Shown piece by piece: positions 20,315-30,135 of a stretch of 64,000 nt of DNA. The DNA lies in NCBI RefSeq assembly GCF_000002875.2, contig NC_009417.2, positions 291,929 through 355,928 of the forward strand, read 5' to 3'. Made by a program: the position numbers and the translations under genes. Numbering within the stretch: the first letter of the stretch is position 1; each line of letters opens with the position of its first letter. The stretch comes from Leishmania infantum JPCM5 (taxonomy: Eukaryota; Euglenozoa; Kinetoplastea; Trypanosomatida; Trypanosomatidae). The notes below the pieces were generated by a model. It ran no database searches and was not told the DNA's origin. It saw only the letters and a program-made list of their open reading frames with translations.

Positions 20315-22060
20315 ATGGTCGACCTCTACGCCGTGCTGGAGGTGGACAAGCGCGCGACGCCGGAGCAGATCAAGCGGAATTACCGCCGCCTTGCCCTGCG
20401 CTACCACCCCGACAAGGCGGGTCCAGAAGGCGCTGCCCGCTTCAAGGAGGTGAATACCGCCTATGAGGTTCTCTCCAACCGGCAAAAAAAGGAAATTTAC
20501 GACCGCTATGGCGAGGCCGGACTGGAGGCGCTGGAAAACCCGGTTGCGGGGGCTGCACTCGCCACCTTCGGCTCCACCGCGCCAGTCATCATCGCAATCG
20601 CTATCTCCTTCACCTGCGCTGTCATGCTGTTGCTCTTTCTGGCGTTTTTGGTGTCGTTTGTGGACGGCCAGCTGCGCACGTGGAGCTACGTCAAGGTGTT
20701 CTCGCCGCTCTTTGTGTTGGACTTCTTGGTCGGCGTGCCGGCTCTTATCCTCTTAGCGGTGTTCGCCATCATGTCGCCGCTCAGCCTGCACGCACAGTGC
20801 ACGCTTCTCTCTCTACTGTGTGCCGTCGTGTTGACGATTGTCATCCCGATCGCCAAGGACCGCAACGAGGCAGTCACCAGGGCTAGACGCACCGACTACG
20901 TCCAATGGCGGTTGTGGCTTATCCCCGGATACCTATTCTCCGTATTTGCCTTCATCGCTATTGTGATGACGTCACTGCCGACGGAGAGACGTATTCTCGA
21001 CCTCAAGTCTATAGGATTGGTGCACCTCGCGAATTACACTCGCGTTGGCTTCGTCTTCGCCATCTTGCAGGGGTGCTGCATCGTTGTCTTCTTTGCCCTG
21101 GTGGCGTGCCGCGCTGATGAGGTGATCACCATCAACTACTTCGTCGTCATTGGTCTCCCGATATTTCTGCTGCTCACGCTCTTCCTCGTGAACCGCTTCA
21201 TGCTTACCTTGTTAAGCAGCTACATCAGCGACGTGCCACCCGAGGTGGCGGCGGCGGCGGCAGCGCGTGAGCTGAACGAAAATGGTGGCGAGGCGCCTGC
21301 GCCGCACCCCAACGAGGGCTGCGCCGAAGGCCCGCACTCGTCTTGGCGTCGATCACCGAATCCGATGTGCGGTGGTGGCACCGAGGGACGCCGCCGCACC
21401 CATCGACAACCGCGCGCCGAGACTGAAGAGCAGCTACACTCCAATGACGCCCAAGCTCACAGCGACCGTGACGGCGAGGGAGGCGAGGATGGAGAGCGGG
21501 CGCAGCAGAGTGTGTCACACAGCAAGAACCCGTACGCTGGCCAGCACGCCTCTGTTTGCGGAGTTCTCATCAGCATGATTGTCGCGACTATCCTCGTCGG
21601 CCTGCTGATGGCGTCGACCGCCATGATAGCAGTGCGGCTGAACTACTACTCCAACCACGGCACCTATGATGGTGTCCTGTCCCTATCCAAGGCATGCATT
21701 CCGCTCTTTATTATTATCGGCAACGGTGTGCTCACGCAGCTCATCGCGTGCCTTACATTCTGCTGTTGCGGTGTCTTCATGGTCGTAGAGGGCGCTGCGC
21801 CAGAGCCGGAACACGGCAACCAGCAGGAGGGCAAAGCGGGGAGCGAGGCCGAGCTGCAGAATAACGTCCGCACCGACCCGGCTCGGCCGGCTGACCAGGC
21901 GGTAGCTGGTGCGACACACCAAAATGAGGCCCCCAGACGTCGCCCGCCTGGAGCAATTTCTGCCGCGCCTCCTCATTCTGTAGCGGCGTCAGCGGACGAA
22001 CATCGCAAGACGCCGCGGGAGCGCCAGCCGGACAGCACGCGCCTCTCCGACGTTGATTAG
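20315..22060 (+). CDS. J-domain protein fused to a TMEM185-like polytopic membrane region
   Basis: A 581-residue protein. Residues 1-72 are a complete J domain with the HPD motif at 31-33 and the YRRLALRYHPDK and FKEVNTAYEVLS signatures, so it should stimulate an Hsp70. About eight hydrophobic segments follow: near 90-115, 125-150, 155-180, 200-222, 240-262, 272-295, then about 410-435 and 452-490. The block DGQLRTWSYVKVFSPLFVLD resembles the start of TMEM185-type proteins. Between segments six and seven lies a hydrophilic loop of about 110 residues rich in Glu, Pro and His. The C-terminal ~90 residues are charged and low complexity. No signal peptide is seen and the J domain is N-terminal, so it probably faces the cytosol from an internal membrane such as the ER. 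The ATG at 20315 is the only in-frame ATG near the J domain. Confidence 0.8.
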   Translation: MVDLYAVLEVDKRATPEQIKRNYRRLALRYHPDKAGPEGAARFKEVNTAYEVLSNRQKKEIYDRYGEAGLEALENPVAGAALATFGSTAPVIIAIAISFTCAVMLLLFLAFLVSFVDGQLRTWSYVKVFSPLFVLDFLVGVPALILLAVFAIMSPLSLHAQCTLLSLLCAVVLTIVIPIAKDRNEAVTRARRTDYVQWRLWLIPGYLFSVFAFIAIVMTSLPTERRILDLKSIGLVHLANYTRVGFVFAILQGCCIVVFFALVACRADEVITINYFVVIGLPIFLLLTLFLVNRFMLTLLSSYISDVPPEVAAAAAARELNENGGEAPAPHPNEGCAEGPHSSWRRSPNPMCGGGTEGRRRTHRQPRAETEEQLHSNDAQAHSDRDGEGGEDGERAQQSVSHSKNPYAGQHASVCGVLISMIVATILVGLLMASTAMIAVRLNYYSNHGTYDGVLSLSKACIPLFIIIGNGVLTQLIACLTFCCCGVFMVVEGAAPEPEHGNQQEGKAGSEAELQNNVRTDPARPADQAVAGATHQNEAPRRRPPGAISAAPPHSVAASADEHRKTPRERQPDSTRLSDVD

Positions 22061-22790
22061 AAGTTGGCGCCCGCACTGCTGTCCCATGAACGCGGCCTGG
22101 TGAAGATGAGCGGGTGGGCGATGGGGAGGAGGCACGTGAAGGAAGCCTTTTGCGCAGCGTCACGCCTTCCCACACTACCTCTACACCGCCGCCTCCGTTC
22201 CGTCACACTCCTTCCACTGGCCGCGTTTCCTCGATCGCCTCTTTCCGCAGTATATGGACGCAGCAAGCTGTCTTGTGAGCATGCGTGCCGTTTCGTTTTC
22301 CCCCTTTAATTTATACTCCCGGGTGTACGTGTACGTAAACGCAACGTGTGTGTGTGTGTGCCTCCCTGTGTTGTCCTCTCTCTTTCGCTTCCCCGCGAGA
22401 AGTAGGAGCAGCTCCCAAAGGTCCGCAGGCGTGCGCATGCCGGCTGCATGGGAGTTGTCGTCCCCGAAGGGGGCGTGGGGGAAAGGATTTGGCTACACGC
22501 TGCCTGCGAAGTGGTGCACGCCCTCTTGTGGTTCTATCACCCTTGTTATTGCGGACGGAAGTGTGCCCAGAGCAAACTACGCGCCTCTTCACTCACGGAA
22601 ACGGGAGGACACAAGGACACAAGATTCGAGTAGAGCGACAGCTGCTTCGGGAGCCTGTCGAGGGAACCGCATTGTGCGATCGACCTAACGGAGAAAAGAC
22701 TCTGTATCCAAGAAGGGAAAGAATAGAAACACACACACACACAAAAGCACACCACCATGAAAAACAAAGACTTTGCGGTGGTGCTGTACC

Positions 22791-23340
22791 CTCCTCCCCT
22801 ATCCCCATCCCTATCCCCTCCCCTATCCCCTGCCAAATGCCGAGCCACCTCTGGCGCTGGCAGGGCGGTGCATCGCTGCTGACAGCGGACCGCCAGGCCC
22901 TGGGCGGCGTGGCGTCCGGGTGATCTGCAGCCGCGAACGCGCGTGTGCACTCTCCACATGATGGGCAGAGTGTCCGCGTGACTCGAACGCATCCCACCCA
23001 TCCCCCTCTCCCCGCCCCCGGCCCTCGCACGGCCCACTGGTGTGGGGAGGCCTGAGCCGCCCCGAGGAGAGGGGGGTGGGGGTAGGCTGCACCAGGGGGT
23101 GGCAGCCGGCACAGCGGGGGAGCGGCTGTGAGGCGACCTGCGAGGCGGTGGGTGAGCGGGTAGAGCTGGAGGGCGGGGGCCGTGCCCCATATGACCGAGT
23201 CGGCGCATCTGGTGCGATGCGTGCGTGTCTGTGGCATGCGCTGCACCACGCTGGGGGGGATGGCCTGTGGCAGGGTAGGGATGGGGCTGGCGTTGAGCTC
23301 CTGCTGTGCCGCAGAGCAACGGACACACGTCGAAGAGAAG
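22791..23340 (+). mobile_element. SIDER2-like retroposon, copy B (5'-truncated)
   Basis: It lacks the first ~90 bases present in copies A, C and D and begins in an expanded CCCTATCCC-type tract (22799-22834). From there to the ACACACG end it differs from copy C by about one base in roughly 500 by eye (GGGCAGAG here, GGGTAGAG in C). It lies in the sense orientation in the probable 3'UTR of the J-protein gene. Confidence 0.7.
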
Positions 23341-23502
23341 CGTTCCCTCTCCTCATTTTACTTCAAAGCATCTTGCGGTCGTCTGTGCTTCGGCCATCGT
23401 TTCTCGTGCGTTTTCCTCCACCCTTGTTGCTCTTTTCGTCCGTTTACCGTCTTCTTCCGCCGAGATACGCACGGAAAACGCTTACCCGCCACTCACTCAG
23501 CG

Positions 23503-23543
23503 GTCCTCTGTTCCTCTTCATTCTTTTCGGGTTCGTGTGGCAG
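23503..23543 (+). promoter_or_regulatory. Spliced-leader acceptor
   Basis: The pyrimidine-rich tract (23503-23530) is followed by the first AG at 23542-23543, 45 bases before the ATG at 23589. Confidence 0.55.
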
Positions 23544-23588
23544 CACCAAGCCACATAAACATTAATCGCAGCACGAATCCTCATCACC

Positions 23589-23942
23589 ATGTATTTGGCT
23601 GTCTTCCACGAGTTCGCTCATCCGGAGGTGCTGGAGAATGTGAAGGCGGAAGGCATCTGTGACGTGGACGTGGCTCCGGAGCCGAGCAAGCTGGCCACTT
23701 CGGAGGAAGAGCAGCAAGTGTTGCGCTGCAACGCGAAGTTGATAACGGTGAAGCACAACATTACCGGTATCCGTGACGTCTTTGATGGCATGACGGAGGC
23801 GGAGCTGGCGGAGATCGATGGGCAGGTAAACCAGAAGCTGCAGCAACTCGTTGCGCTTGGCTTTCAGGTGGTGGAGCGCCACCCACGGACGTCGGCCGGT
23901 TGCCCAATGCTGGACCGCGTGATCCTGTCGTACCCGGCTTAA
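23589..23942 (+). CDS. Small hypothetical protein
   Basis: I do not recognise this 117-residue soluble protein. It starts MYLAVFHEFAHPEVLENVKA and has even, non-repetitive composition unlike the surrounding spacer. The central part (RCNAKLITVKHNITGIRDVF) reads as a strand and helix, and the C-terminal third (LQQLVALGFQVVERHPR, then DRVILSYPA) as a helix and strand, giving a compact alpha/beta look. No signal, membrane segment, metal site or nucleotide motif is visible. Codon choice (GCG, CTG, GAG, AAG) matches the other genes and a plausible acceptor lies 45 bases upstream, so I believe it is real. Confidence 0.7.
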   Translation: MYLAVFHEFAHPEVLENVKAEGICDVDVAPEPSKLATSEEEQQVLRCNAKLITVKHNITGIRDVFDGMTEAELAEIDGQVNQKLQQLVALGFQVVERHPRTSAGCPMLDRVILSYPA

Positions 23943-24404
23943 CTCAAACGAAAGAAACGAAAGGAGCAGTGATGAGTGTGTTTGGGGGGGCCCAGACCAT
24001 GATGGCGGGCTTTGGCCGCCTTTGCGGCCTATGCGCACCCCCCACCCAAAGACTCTTCCGCACTGTGGTATAGCAATCTTGAAGACGCACGCGTCTGTGA
24101 CGGGGGCCGAGGTGAAGAATGTCGTCGCCTTTCTTTTTCCCTTCTCTTTCGAGGCGTCCGCTCTTTAGTTGCTCGAAACGAACTGTACAGTGCTCAAAGG
24201 GGGAAGGCGTTGCGGTGAGACGGCAATGACGCCAACCGCCGATGCTGCCGCTTCACACGTAGCAGCGCGCAGCAGCAACCCTTGTCACAGTGAATAAGAG
24301 CAGCAAGCAAGTCGCACTTCGATTTTGCATGCGCCGGCGTTTGTGCTGCTGGCTCTTCTCGCGGAATGGGAGGGCGAGCACTTCGCCTTGTCAAGCTTCG
24401 TTAT

Positions 24405-24423
24405 TATATATATATATATATAT
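24405..24423. repeat. TA microsatellite
   Basis: About nine TA units in the spacer before RPS3. Confidence 0.9.
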
Positions 24424-24865
24424 TTGCATTTCCTCTCGCGTTGTGGCTGGGCGCATGCGTGTATGCCAATGACAGGGCCATGGAAGGGGTTGAGGAGACG
24501 GTGATACCATAGGGATCGGTAGATAGTTGCGCGGCGAGGCAGGCGGTGGAGCACCAAACTCAAGAAATCACAGGCAGCACCGCCGGTCTCCTCTTCTGCT
24601 CCTCTCGTTGTGAACTGTGCAATGCAGTTAGCGTCCCTCCCCTCCCCGTGCCACTGCGATGGACCGCTACTTGACGCGTCGCATCAAGCGAACCTGGTGT
24701 CTTTCACGCGCCTTTTCCGCGCACACCTCTCTCCTGTGCGCCCCGCTCCTGCCTACACATGCGGCATGCATTTTCATTTGCTGTTCCCCCTGCCTCCTCC
24801 TCCTCTTACTTTCTGCAACGTGGCGGGCAATGCCACACATCCGCTCGCGCTCCGACACGTCCAAC

Positions 24866-24943
24866 GCCTGCCCACACACACGCTCTCTTTTCCCGCATTG
24901 ACTACTCGAAATCCTGTCGAATCCTTTTCATCGGTGTCTCCAG
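24866..24943 (+). promoter_or_regulatory. Probable spliced-leader acceptor for RPS3
   Basis: The T/C-rich tract (about 24880-24896) is followed by its first AG at 24942-24943, 47 bases before the RPS3 ATG. Confidence 0.5.
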
Positions 24944-24990
24944 TTGGATCGTCGTTTACGAATATCCCGCCTCACCCACCAGACGCGAAA

Positions 24991-25650
24991 ATGGGTCCGC
25001 TCTCTAAGAAGCGCATGATCATTCGCGATGGCGTCTTCTACGCCGAGCTGTTTGAGTTTCTCAAGCGCGAGCTGGCCGAAGAGGGCTTCTCCGGTGTCTC
25101 TTACCATGTCACGACGCTCCGCACGGAGATCGTGATCAAGGCGACGAAGACCCGTGAGGTGCTCGGCGTGAACGGCCGCCGCATCCGCGAGCTGACAGCC
25201 TGCATTCAGCAGCGCTTCAACTACAAGGAGGGCAAGCTCCAGCTGTACGTTGAGCGCGTTGAGGTGCGCGGCCTGTCTGCGATGGCGCAGGTGGAGTCCC
25301 TTCGCTTCAAGCTCCTGAGCAACCTGCAGGTGCGCCGCGCCGCCATGGGCATCATCCGCTACGTCATGGAGTCTGGTGCCAAGGGCTGCGAGGTCACCGT
25401 CGGTGGAAAGATCAAGGGCCAGCGTGCGAAGAGCATGACCTTCCGCGACGGCTACATGATCAAGTCCGGTACGGCTCACAAGTCGTTCGTCGACTCCGCC
25501 TGCCGCCACTGCTACATGCGCGCCGGCTGCATCGGTGTCAAGGTCAAGATCATGCTGCCCGGTGACTCGACTGGCCGCAACGGCCCGTCGGAGCCGCTGC
25601 CGGACGTCATCACCGTCATTGAGCCGAAGCAGATCACCGCGTCCGAGTAA
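24991..25650 (+). CDS. RPS3: 40S ribosomal protein S3 (uS3)
   Basis: A 219-residue protein that lines the mRNA entry channel of the small ribosomal subunit. It begins [20 protein letters not shown]. The N-terminal KH-type domain holds the helix-GxxGRRI loop ([20 protein letters not shown]), and the C-terminal domain includes [20 protein letters not shown] and [20 protein letters not shown]. Length is close to other eukaryotic S3 proteins, which carry a somewhat longer acidic or low-complexity tail. Codon use is strongly biased (CGC, AAG, CTG, GTC), as expected for a highly expressed gene. The frame is open upstream with further ATGs, but the conserved start is at 24991 and the acceptor at 24943 removes the others. 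A single copy is present here. Confidence 0.97.
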
Positions 25651-26606
25651 CGAGCGAGTTGCCTCTGCGCTGGTGAACGTGCCTGCGCACTTACGTATCA
25701 GCCGTGCTTTCTGGGAAGACCTTCTGCGACGCGGGGCGTTGCGCCGGTACAGATGCATCTTTTGCATGGTGCGTGCTCACCACAGTTTGTGTGTGTGTGT
25801 GTGTTTGCGCGCACCTCCCATCCAACAATGGCGCGAACGGCTTTCTGTGCATGCGCCCTTTCATTTTAACTTTCTTTTTTTCGCCCTTGTTTTTGTGATT
25901 TTCGATGAGCTCAAACACAAAATGAACATCCACATGCACTCGTAGGCGCACTTGCTTTGCGTGTGCGTGTGTGCGTTGCGGTGCTGCCGTCAGCCCTACG
26001 CCCCGGTGCCTCCGTCTCTCTCCCATCGCATCAATGTCGCGTGGTGAACCATGGAGGGTATGCGTCAAGAGGTGGCACTCTTGTTATGGGGCGAGGGGAC
26101 TGTGCGCTTCTTCGTCTCTCTCCCTTCCTTTTCGCGGACGCAGAAGAGAAGGTTATGGCGGAGGGGACGAGCAGCCGCGCCGGGTTGGTGTGTTGCCGCC
26201 AAGCTGGCTCACACTCTCGGGCGCGCGCTACGAATCGGGTTTGCACATGTGTGTGTGTGTGCGCGCGTCTGCGTGGATTCGGCGGCGACACTCGAACGCG
26301 AATATTTTTTATTTTTATATTGTGTGCAAGCAACCCGTCCATGCGGCTATATGTGGAAAATGCAGTGCGTCACTGTGCTCTCTCCTGCTTGATGCCTTCG
26401 CCTTCTCTCTGCACTCTCCTCTTGCCTCCACTCTCATGCCACAAATGCCCCCATCCAACACACGCACACGCACACACACGTATCCAACACGCTGCTCGCA
26501 CGGCAGTATCGTCTGCAACAACAACGAAAAAGGGCGAGAAGGTCAGACTCCATCGTTTAGAAAAGCCTGTTGGCCATTGGTTGGAAGAGGTGTAACTTTC
26601 CGCGTG
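25651..26606. other. Intergenic region
   Basis: Spacer of about 950 bases with a GT microsatellite (25789-25804), a T-rich stretch (25858-25900), a T/C tract (26375-26440) and an acceptor AG at 26504-26505. No gene seen. Confidence 0.6.
26375..26505 (+). promoter_or_regulatory. Probable spliced-leader acceptor
   Basis: T/C-rich tract at 26375-26440, a CA-rich stretch, then AG at 26504-26505, about 100 bases before the ATG at 26607. Confidence 0.45.
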
Positions 26607-29258
26607 ATGAACGGTCAGGACTCCGCTCCGCTCTTGAAGAAGGCAGCGCTTCGCAGTGATGATTCTGCGCGATCGCCTTCGGAGGCTGGTTCGCTGACTT
26701 CATCGCGGCGTCTGTCGTCACGTCTTGGGACACAGACACCCTCTTCTATCACTGCCGCCGCGCTCGCGCTCACAAGTAACCAGCGTCTCTTCAGCGAGGC
26801 CACTCTGCGCAGCATTGCCTTACTCTTGCGCCACACGGCAGCGCAGATCGAGGCGGCCGCGTTGCAGGATGCAATGGAAGATCCCGTGGCGAGTGAGTAC
26901 ATCATGACGAGTGGGGGCCGTGCAGAGGAGCACAACGTCAGCACGGCCAGCGTGAGCGTTCCGGTTGCGTCTTTCGTTGCTGGCGATGCAGATCGATCTG
27001 CACTAAGCTCGAGGTCGTCGTCGGGGAGCGGTGCTGATTGGGTGTCGGGAATGTCGGCACCCTCATCAGCGCATGGCGCGGCAACGCGCAGCACCGTTTC
27101 ACCGTCGTCGCACTCCCAAAGAGGCTCTAAGATTATGGCACAGGTGCCCTCCACGCTGGCATTGCCGTCGTCGGCACCAGCGGACGGATCTCGGCACAGT
27201 CGCTGCTCACCACCCCCGTTGGAACTGCGCCGTCGGCCTCGCGCGAGCTTTAGCGGGACTTTCGTCGACCAAGCAATTCGCGCCGCGGGCGCCGCTGCCA
27301 GCAGCCCGTCATACTCGTATAGCTTCCCAGAGAAATGGTTCGGCCCCCCAGCCGACGCGCTTGCGCTAAATGCTGCGCAGCGCTCGGCGGCGGACACCCT
27401 CCTCAACTCCAGTACGAAGCGAGCATCGATGACGGCTTCGAAGGGGTTTCGTCCCCGCTGGCAGCCGCGGAAGTCCTCCTCGAAGTTCACTTTTGCCAGG
27501 GACGCTTCTTTAGTTGCCGCCTCGCGGTCGCAGTCGCTGAACACCGCCGTGTTCTTGCCGGACCCGTCGCCCGCGAGAAGCCCGGCCACGGTGACGCACC
27601 GCAACTCCTCCAGCCATGCCGACTGGAACAAGGTTTTAGCAGTTGCCACCTCGCAGCCACCATTGTTTTTCGACAATCTGCTGTTCGACCCGGCGACGAA
27701 CCGCTACCTTTTCGGAGGTCACGCGTTCCGTGAGGAGGTTCGAGTTTTACAGGCACCTGCGGCCGATGCATCTGTGCTGGCGGCGTCTCGCGCAGATGAC
27801 GCGGGGAGCGGAGACAGCGTCACCAAGCACCCGCGCGGCTCGCCGTCACCGTGGTTACTGCTTGTGAGAGAGTACATCCCCGTATCAGCCGAGTGCAGCA
27901 TCGTCGGCGATGAGCAACAACCCCTCAGCGCGAGTGGTGGCAGCGTCGACGCAGTTGTGGTCCAGTGCTTCTCCCTCCTGCCACCGCAGCTAGCACATCT
28001 ACGGCCCAATCCATACCAGCTTCTCCCCGAGAGCACCATCACAATGTGCCTACTCGTTGCGCTACCGGGCTGCGTGACACTTGCGACACCGCTGGACGTC
28101 TTTTTGCATGATATGCGGCACAGCCTCCTCATGGTGGCGGGATCTTCGCTGGGGCACCTCTTGGGCAGCTTACAGGAGACGACGAAGGAGGTCCGAAGAG
28201 GTCCCGGGAGTGGAACACAGTTGTCCGTGGCGACTGTGAGCCCCTCCGCATCTACTGCCCGCGTAAGCTTCCTGCGCCCTAGCACCTCGCTGAAAGCAAC
28301 CTCCGGTAAGGGGGTCTCCGTCGCCTCATCCTCTAGCGCTGCGACGCCGGTCTCGCTGGGCACAGCGGAGCGGGATCGAGATGCCACACGGATTGCCATA
28401 GTGGAGGAGCGGCTTGCCCAAATAGTGATGCCGGACATACTCGACGAGGCGATGCACGCGATCTACGGAACCCTTGTGGTGTACTGCATTCAATATGAAC
28501 AGCGGCGTCGCATGCTCGTCGCCGTGGGTGCCGTCCACGTGCTGCAACGCTTCTTTCGTCGCTGCCTCGCCGTGATGGAGCGGGCGGTACGGCGGATGGT
28601 GCGCTTGTGGCGCCAGCTGGAGGTAGATGCGCGACTGAAGCTGCAGCAATACCGACCGCTGCCAACGGCGCTGGAGAGGCTTGACGCGGTGGCGAACAGC
28701 ATTCTGCAGGACCACATGCTCACCTCGGTGAGCTACAAGCGTTCGTTCATCGCCGCCCAGTGGGCCGTGCGGCGTCGCTCCTTTGCTCAGTGGAGACAGA
28801 CTGAGGAGTGGGACAGCGTGTTTGCGTCTCACGTGCGGCGCAAGGAGGGCAACTCAAACGGCACCGCCGCCGATAGCGCTTCGGAGAAGAGGCCACGCAG
28901 CGCCCGACTGAGCGCCGGAGAGGAGCTGCGCTTGGAGTCCGAGTTTAACAAGCGCCGAGGCTGGTCGAGCAAGGTGATGACGAAGTGCGCGGAGCCTTCT
29001 TCGCCCTCAACTACTGCCGAGTCGTATGCTGAGCGCGAGCAAGCCGCAATTCGTCGCTTTCTCAGCTGGTACATAGACCCACAGGAGCTCCTCTACCTCA
29101 GCCATCAACGTTTGCTGGAAACGCTGAAAGGCTCCGTCTTTCAGATGGCGGATGTGCAGCTGGAGCTGAGACGCGCTGCTAACAGGCTGACGAAGGAGGA
29201 TTGCACGACACCGCTCGCTGCTTCCATGTCGTGCAACAGCGTTCATCAGCGCAGGTGA
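26607..29258 (+). CDS. Hypothetical protein, 883 residues, with a basic IQ-like helical region
   Basis: I do not recognise this protein. Residues 1-230 are Ser/Ala/Arg-rich with one helical stretch (LLLRHTAAQIEAAALQDAME). An ordered domain spans about 330-510: it opens PPLFFDNLLFDPATNRYLFG, includes WLLLVREYIPVSAECSI and VQCFSLLPPQLAHLRPNPYQ, and ends in a hydrophobic region (TMCLLVALPGCVTLATPLDV). A helical region at about 590-740 contains an IQ-like basic helix (VLQRFFRRCLAVMERAVRRM) that could bind calmodulin or another EF-hand light chain. The C-terminal ~100 residues are helical (RFLSWYIDPQELLYLSHQRL). No catalytic residues or membrane helices are convincing. The start follows the acceptor at 26505; upstream in-frame ATGs lie before it. 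Confidence 0.75.
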   Translation: MNGQDSAPLLKKAALRSDDSARSPSEAGSLTSSRRLSSRLGTQTPSSITAAALALTSNQRLFSEATLRSIALLLRHTAAQIEAAALQDAMEDPVASEYIMTSGGRAEEHNVSTASVSVPVASFVAGDADRSALSSRSSSGSGADWVSGMSAPSSAHGAATRSTVSPSSHSQRGSKIMAQVPSTLALPSSAPADGSRHSRCSPPPLELRRRPRASFSGTFVDQAIRAAGAAASSPSYSYSFPEKWFGPPADALALNAAQRSAADTLLNSSTKRASMTASKGFRPRWQPRKSSSKFTFARDASLVAASRSQSLNTAVFLPDPSPARSPATVTHRNSSSHADWNKVLAVATSQPPLFFDNLLFDPATNRYLFGGHAFREEVRVLQAPAADASVLAASRADDAGSGDSVTKHPRGSPSPWLLLVREYIPVSAECSIVGDEQQPLSASGGSVDAVVVQCFSLLPPQLAHLRPNPYQLLPESTITMCLLVALPGCVTLATPLDVFLHDMRHSLLMVAGSSLGHLLGSLQETTKEVRRGPGSGTQLSVATVSPSASTARVSFLRPSTSLKATSGKGVSVASSSSAATPVSLGTAERDRDATRIAIVEERLAQIVMPDILDEAMHAIYGTLVVYCIQYEQRRRMLVAVGAVHVLQRFFRRCLAVMERAVRRMVRLWRQLEVDARLKLQQYRPLPTALERLDAVANSILQDHMLTSVSYKRSFIAAQWAVRRRSFAQWRQTEEWDSVFASHVRRKEGNSNGTAADSASEKRPRSARLSAGEELRLESEFNKRRGWSSKVMTKCAEPSSPSTTAESYAEREQAAIRRFLSWYIDPQELLYLSHQRLLETLKGSVFQMADVQLELRRAANRLTKEDCTTPLAASMSCNSVHQRR

Positions 29259-29350
29259 TCGCCACCTCTATGCCATCTCTCTGGGTCAGACGAGCGGCTG
29301 CCTCCTCTGCCTTTTGTTTCTTGTTATTCAGCAACTCCTCCTCCCTCCCC

Positions 29351-29428
29351 GACGACGGGGTGAGGGCGCACCTCAGTGCGTGGCATCTCCGGGCCCAGCG
29401 CGCACCCCCTCCCCTCCCCTCGCACTCT
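29351..29428 (+). mobile_element. SIDER2-like 5' fragment
   Basis: About 50 bases (GCGCACCTCAGTGCGTGGCA onward) match the 5' ends of copies A, C and D almost exactly, then similarity fades after the C-rich stretch. Its length is near that of the conserved 5' signature of trypanosomatid retroposons. It is sense-oriented in the probable 3'UTR of the preceding gene. Confidence 0.55.
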
Positions 29429-29620
29429 CTCTGTGGACCCCCACGATGTAAAGTACTGCCATGCTTGTGCTGGATCGTCTTTCCTTCTCGTTGTGCTTTT
29501 CTTTTGTGCGCGCATGCTCTGTGCATGTGTGCTCTCCCTCTTTTCGGTGTGTTTTGTGTCCTGCTCAAGTGCGCTCGCCGCACTCATACGCGAAGGAACA
29601 TTCCGGATGATGGCGTATGC

Positions 29621-29646
29621 CCACCACGACCACCACCACCACCACC
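29621..29646. repeat. CCA trinucleotide-type repeat
   Basis: Repeated ACC/CCA units in the spacer downstream of the SIDER2 fragment. Confidence 0.8.
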
Positions 29647-30078
29647 CCCTCACTTCCACACACACGCGAAGCTGCAGCGTCGGCGAGCTACGAGTGGCTC
29701 CAACATCATCGTGAGTGTTTGGAGTCGCCATGTCAGCTCCTGCACGCATAAAAAGCGCACCAAATGACTTTCCCGAGCCCCTGCTCACCCTTCACCTTGC
29801 CAGCGTCAGCGCGGCGCATTCGGGGATGTCGTGGACGCGTGGAAAGGGACACCAGCGCGGGCAGTTGCCACCAACGCGAGGAAGATTTTCCGCTCTCCCG
29901 GTCACCTGCCGTCTCTCCATCTGTACTTCTCTATCTGCCCCACGAGCCACCACCCCATGCACCTGCACACATAAAACAAAGCACTTCTAGGACTGAGGTC
30001 CCCCTCCCACGAGCGCGTGGGCCAGTGTGCAATCCGCGCAGATCAATTAACCTCACCCCTGGTGGTGAGCTCCTGTGT

Positions 30079-30117
30079 TGCCTCCACTCTCATTTTTTTT
30101 TCTCTTGTGGTGGCGAG
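30079..30117 (+). promoter_or_regulatory. Spliced-leader acceptor
   Basis: A T-rich pyrimidine tract with the first AG at 30116-30117, 18 bases before the ATG at 30136. Confidence 0.55.
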
Positions 30118-30135
30118 CACACGAGGGCATGCAAG

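Larger units (their letters stand above)
22061..23588. other. Intergenic region with SIDER2 copy B
   Basis: Spacer of 1.5 kb: a GT microsatellite (22346-22360), a short CA tract (22731-22744), SIDER2 copy B (22791-23340), then T/C-rich leader sequence for the next gene. No gene seen. Confidence 0.7.
23943..24990. other. Intergenic region
   Basis: Spacer of about 1 kb with a TA microsatellite (24405-24423) and a T/C-rich leader before RPS3. No gene seen. Confidence 0.6.
29259..30135. other. Intergenic region with SIDER2 fragment
   Basis: Spacer of 877 bases. It holds a SIDER2 5' fragment (29351-29428), a CCACCA-type repeat (29621-29646) and T/C-rich leader ending in AG at 30116-30117. No gene seen. 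Confidence 0.65.

Noticed and set aside
22546..23356. Long minus-strand open frames across SIDER2 copies (also at 3048-4264, 32017-32769, 43468-44370)
   Set aside because: They recur because the repeat is copied and GC-rich. They are antisense to the polycistron, run into unrelated flanks and have Pro/Arg/His low-complexity composition.
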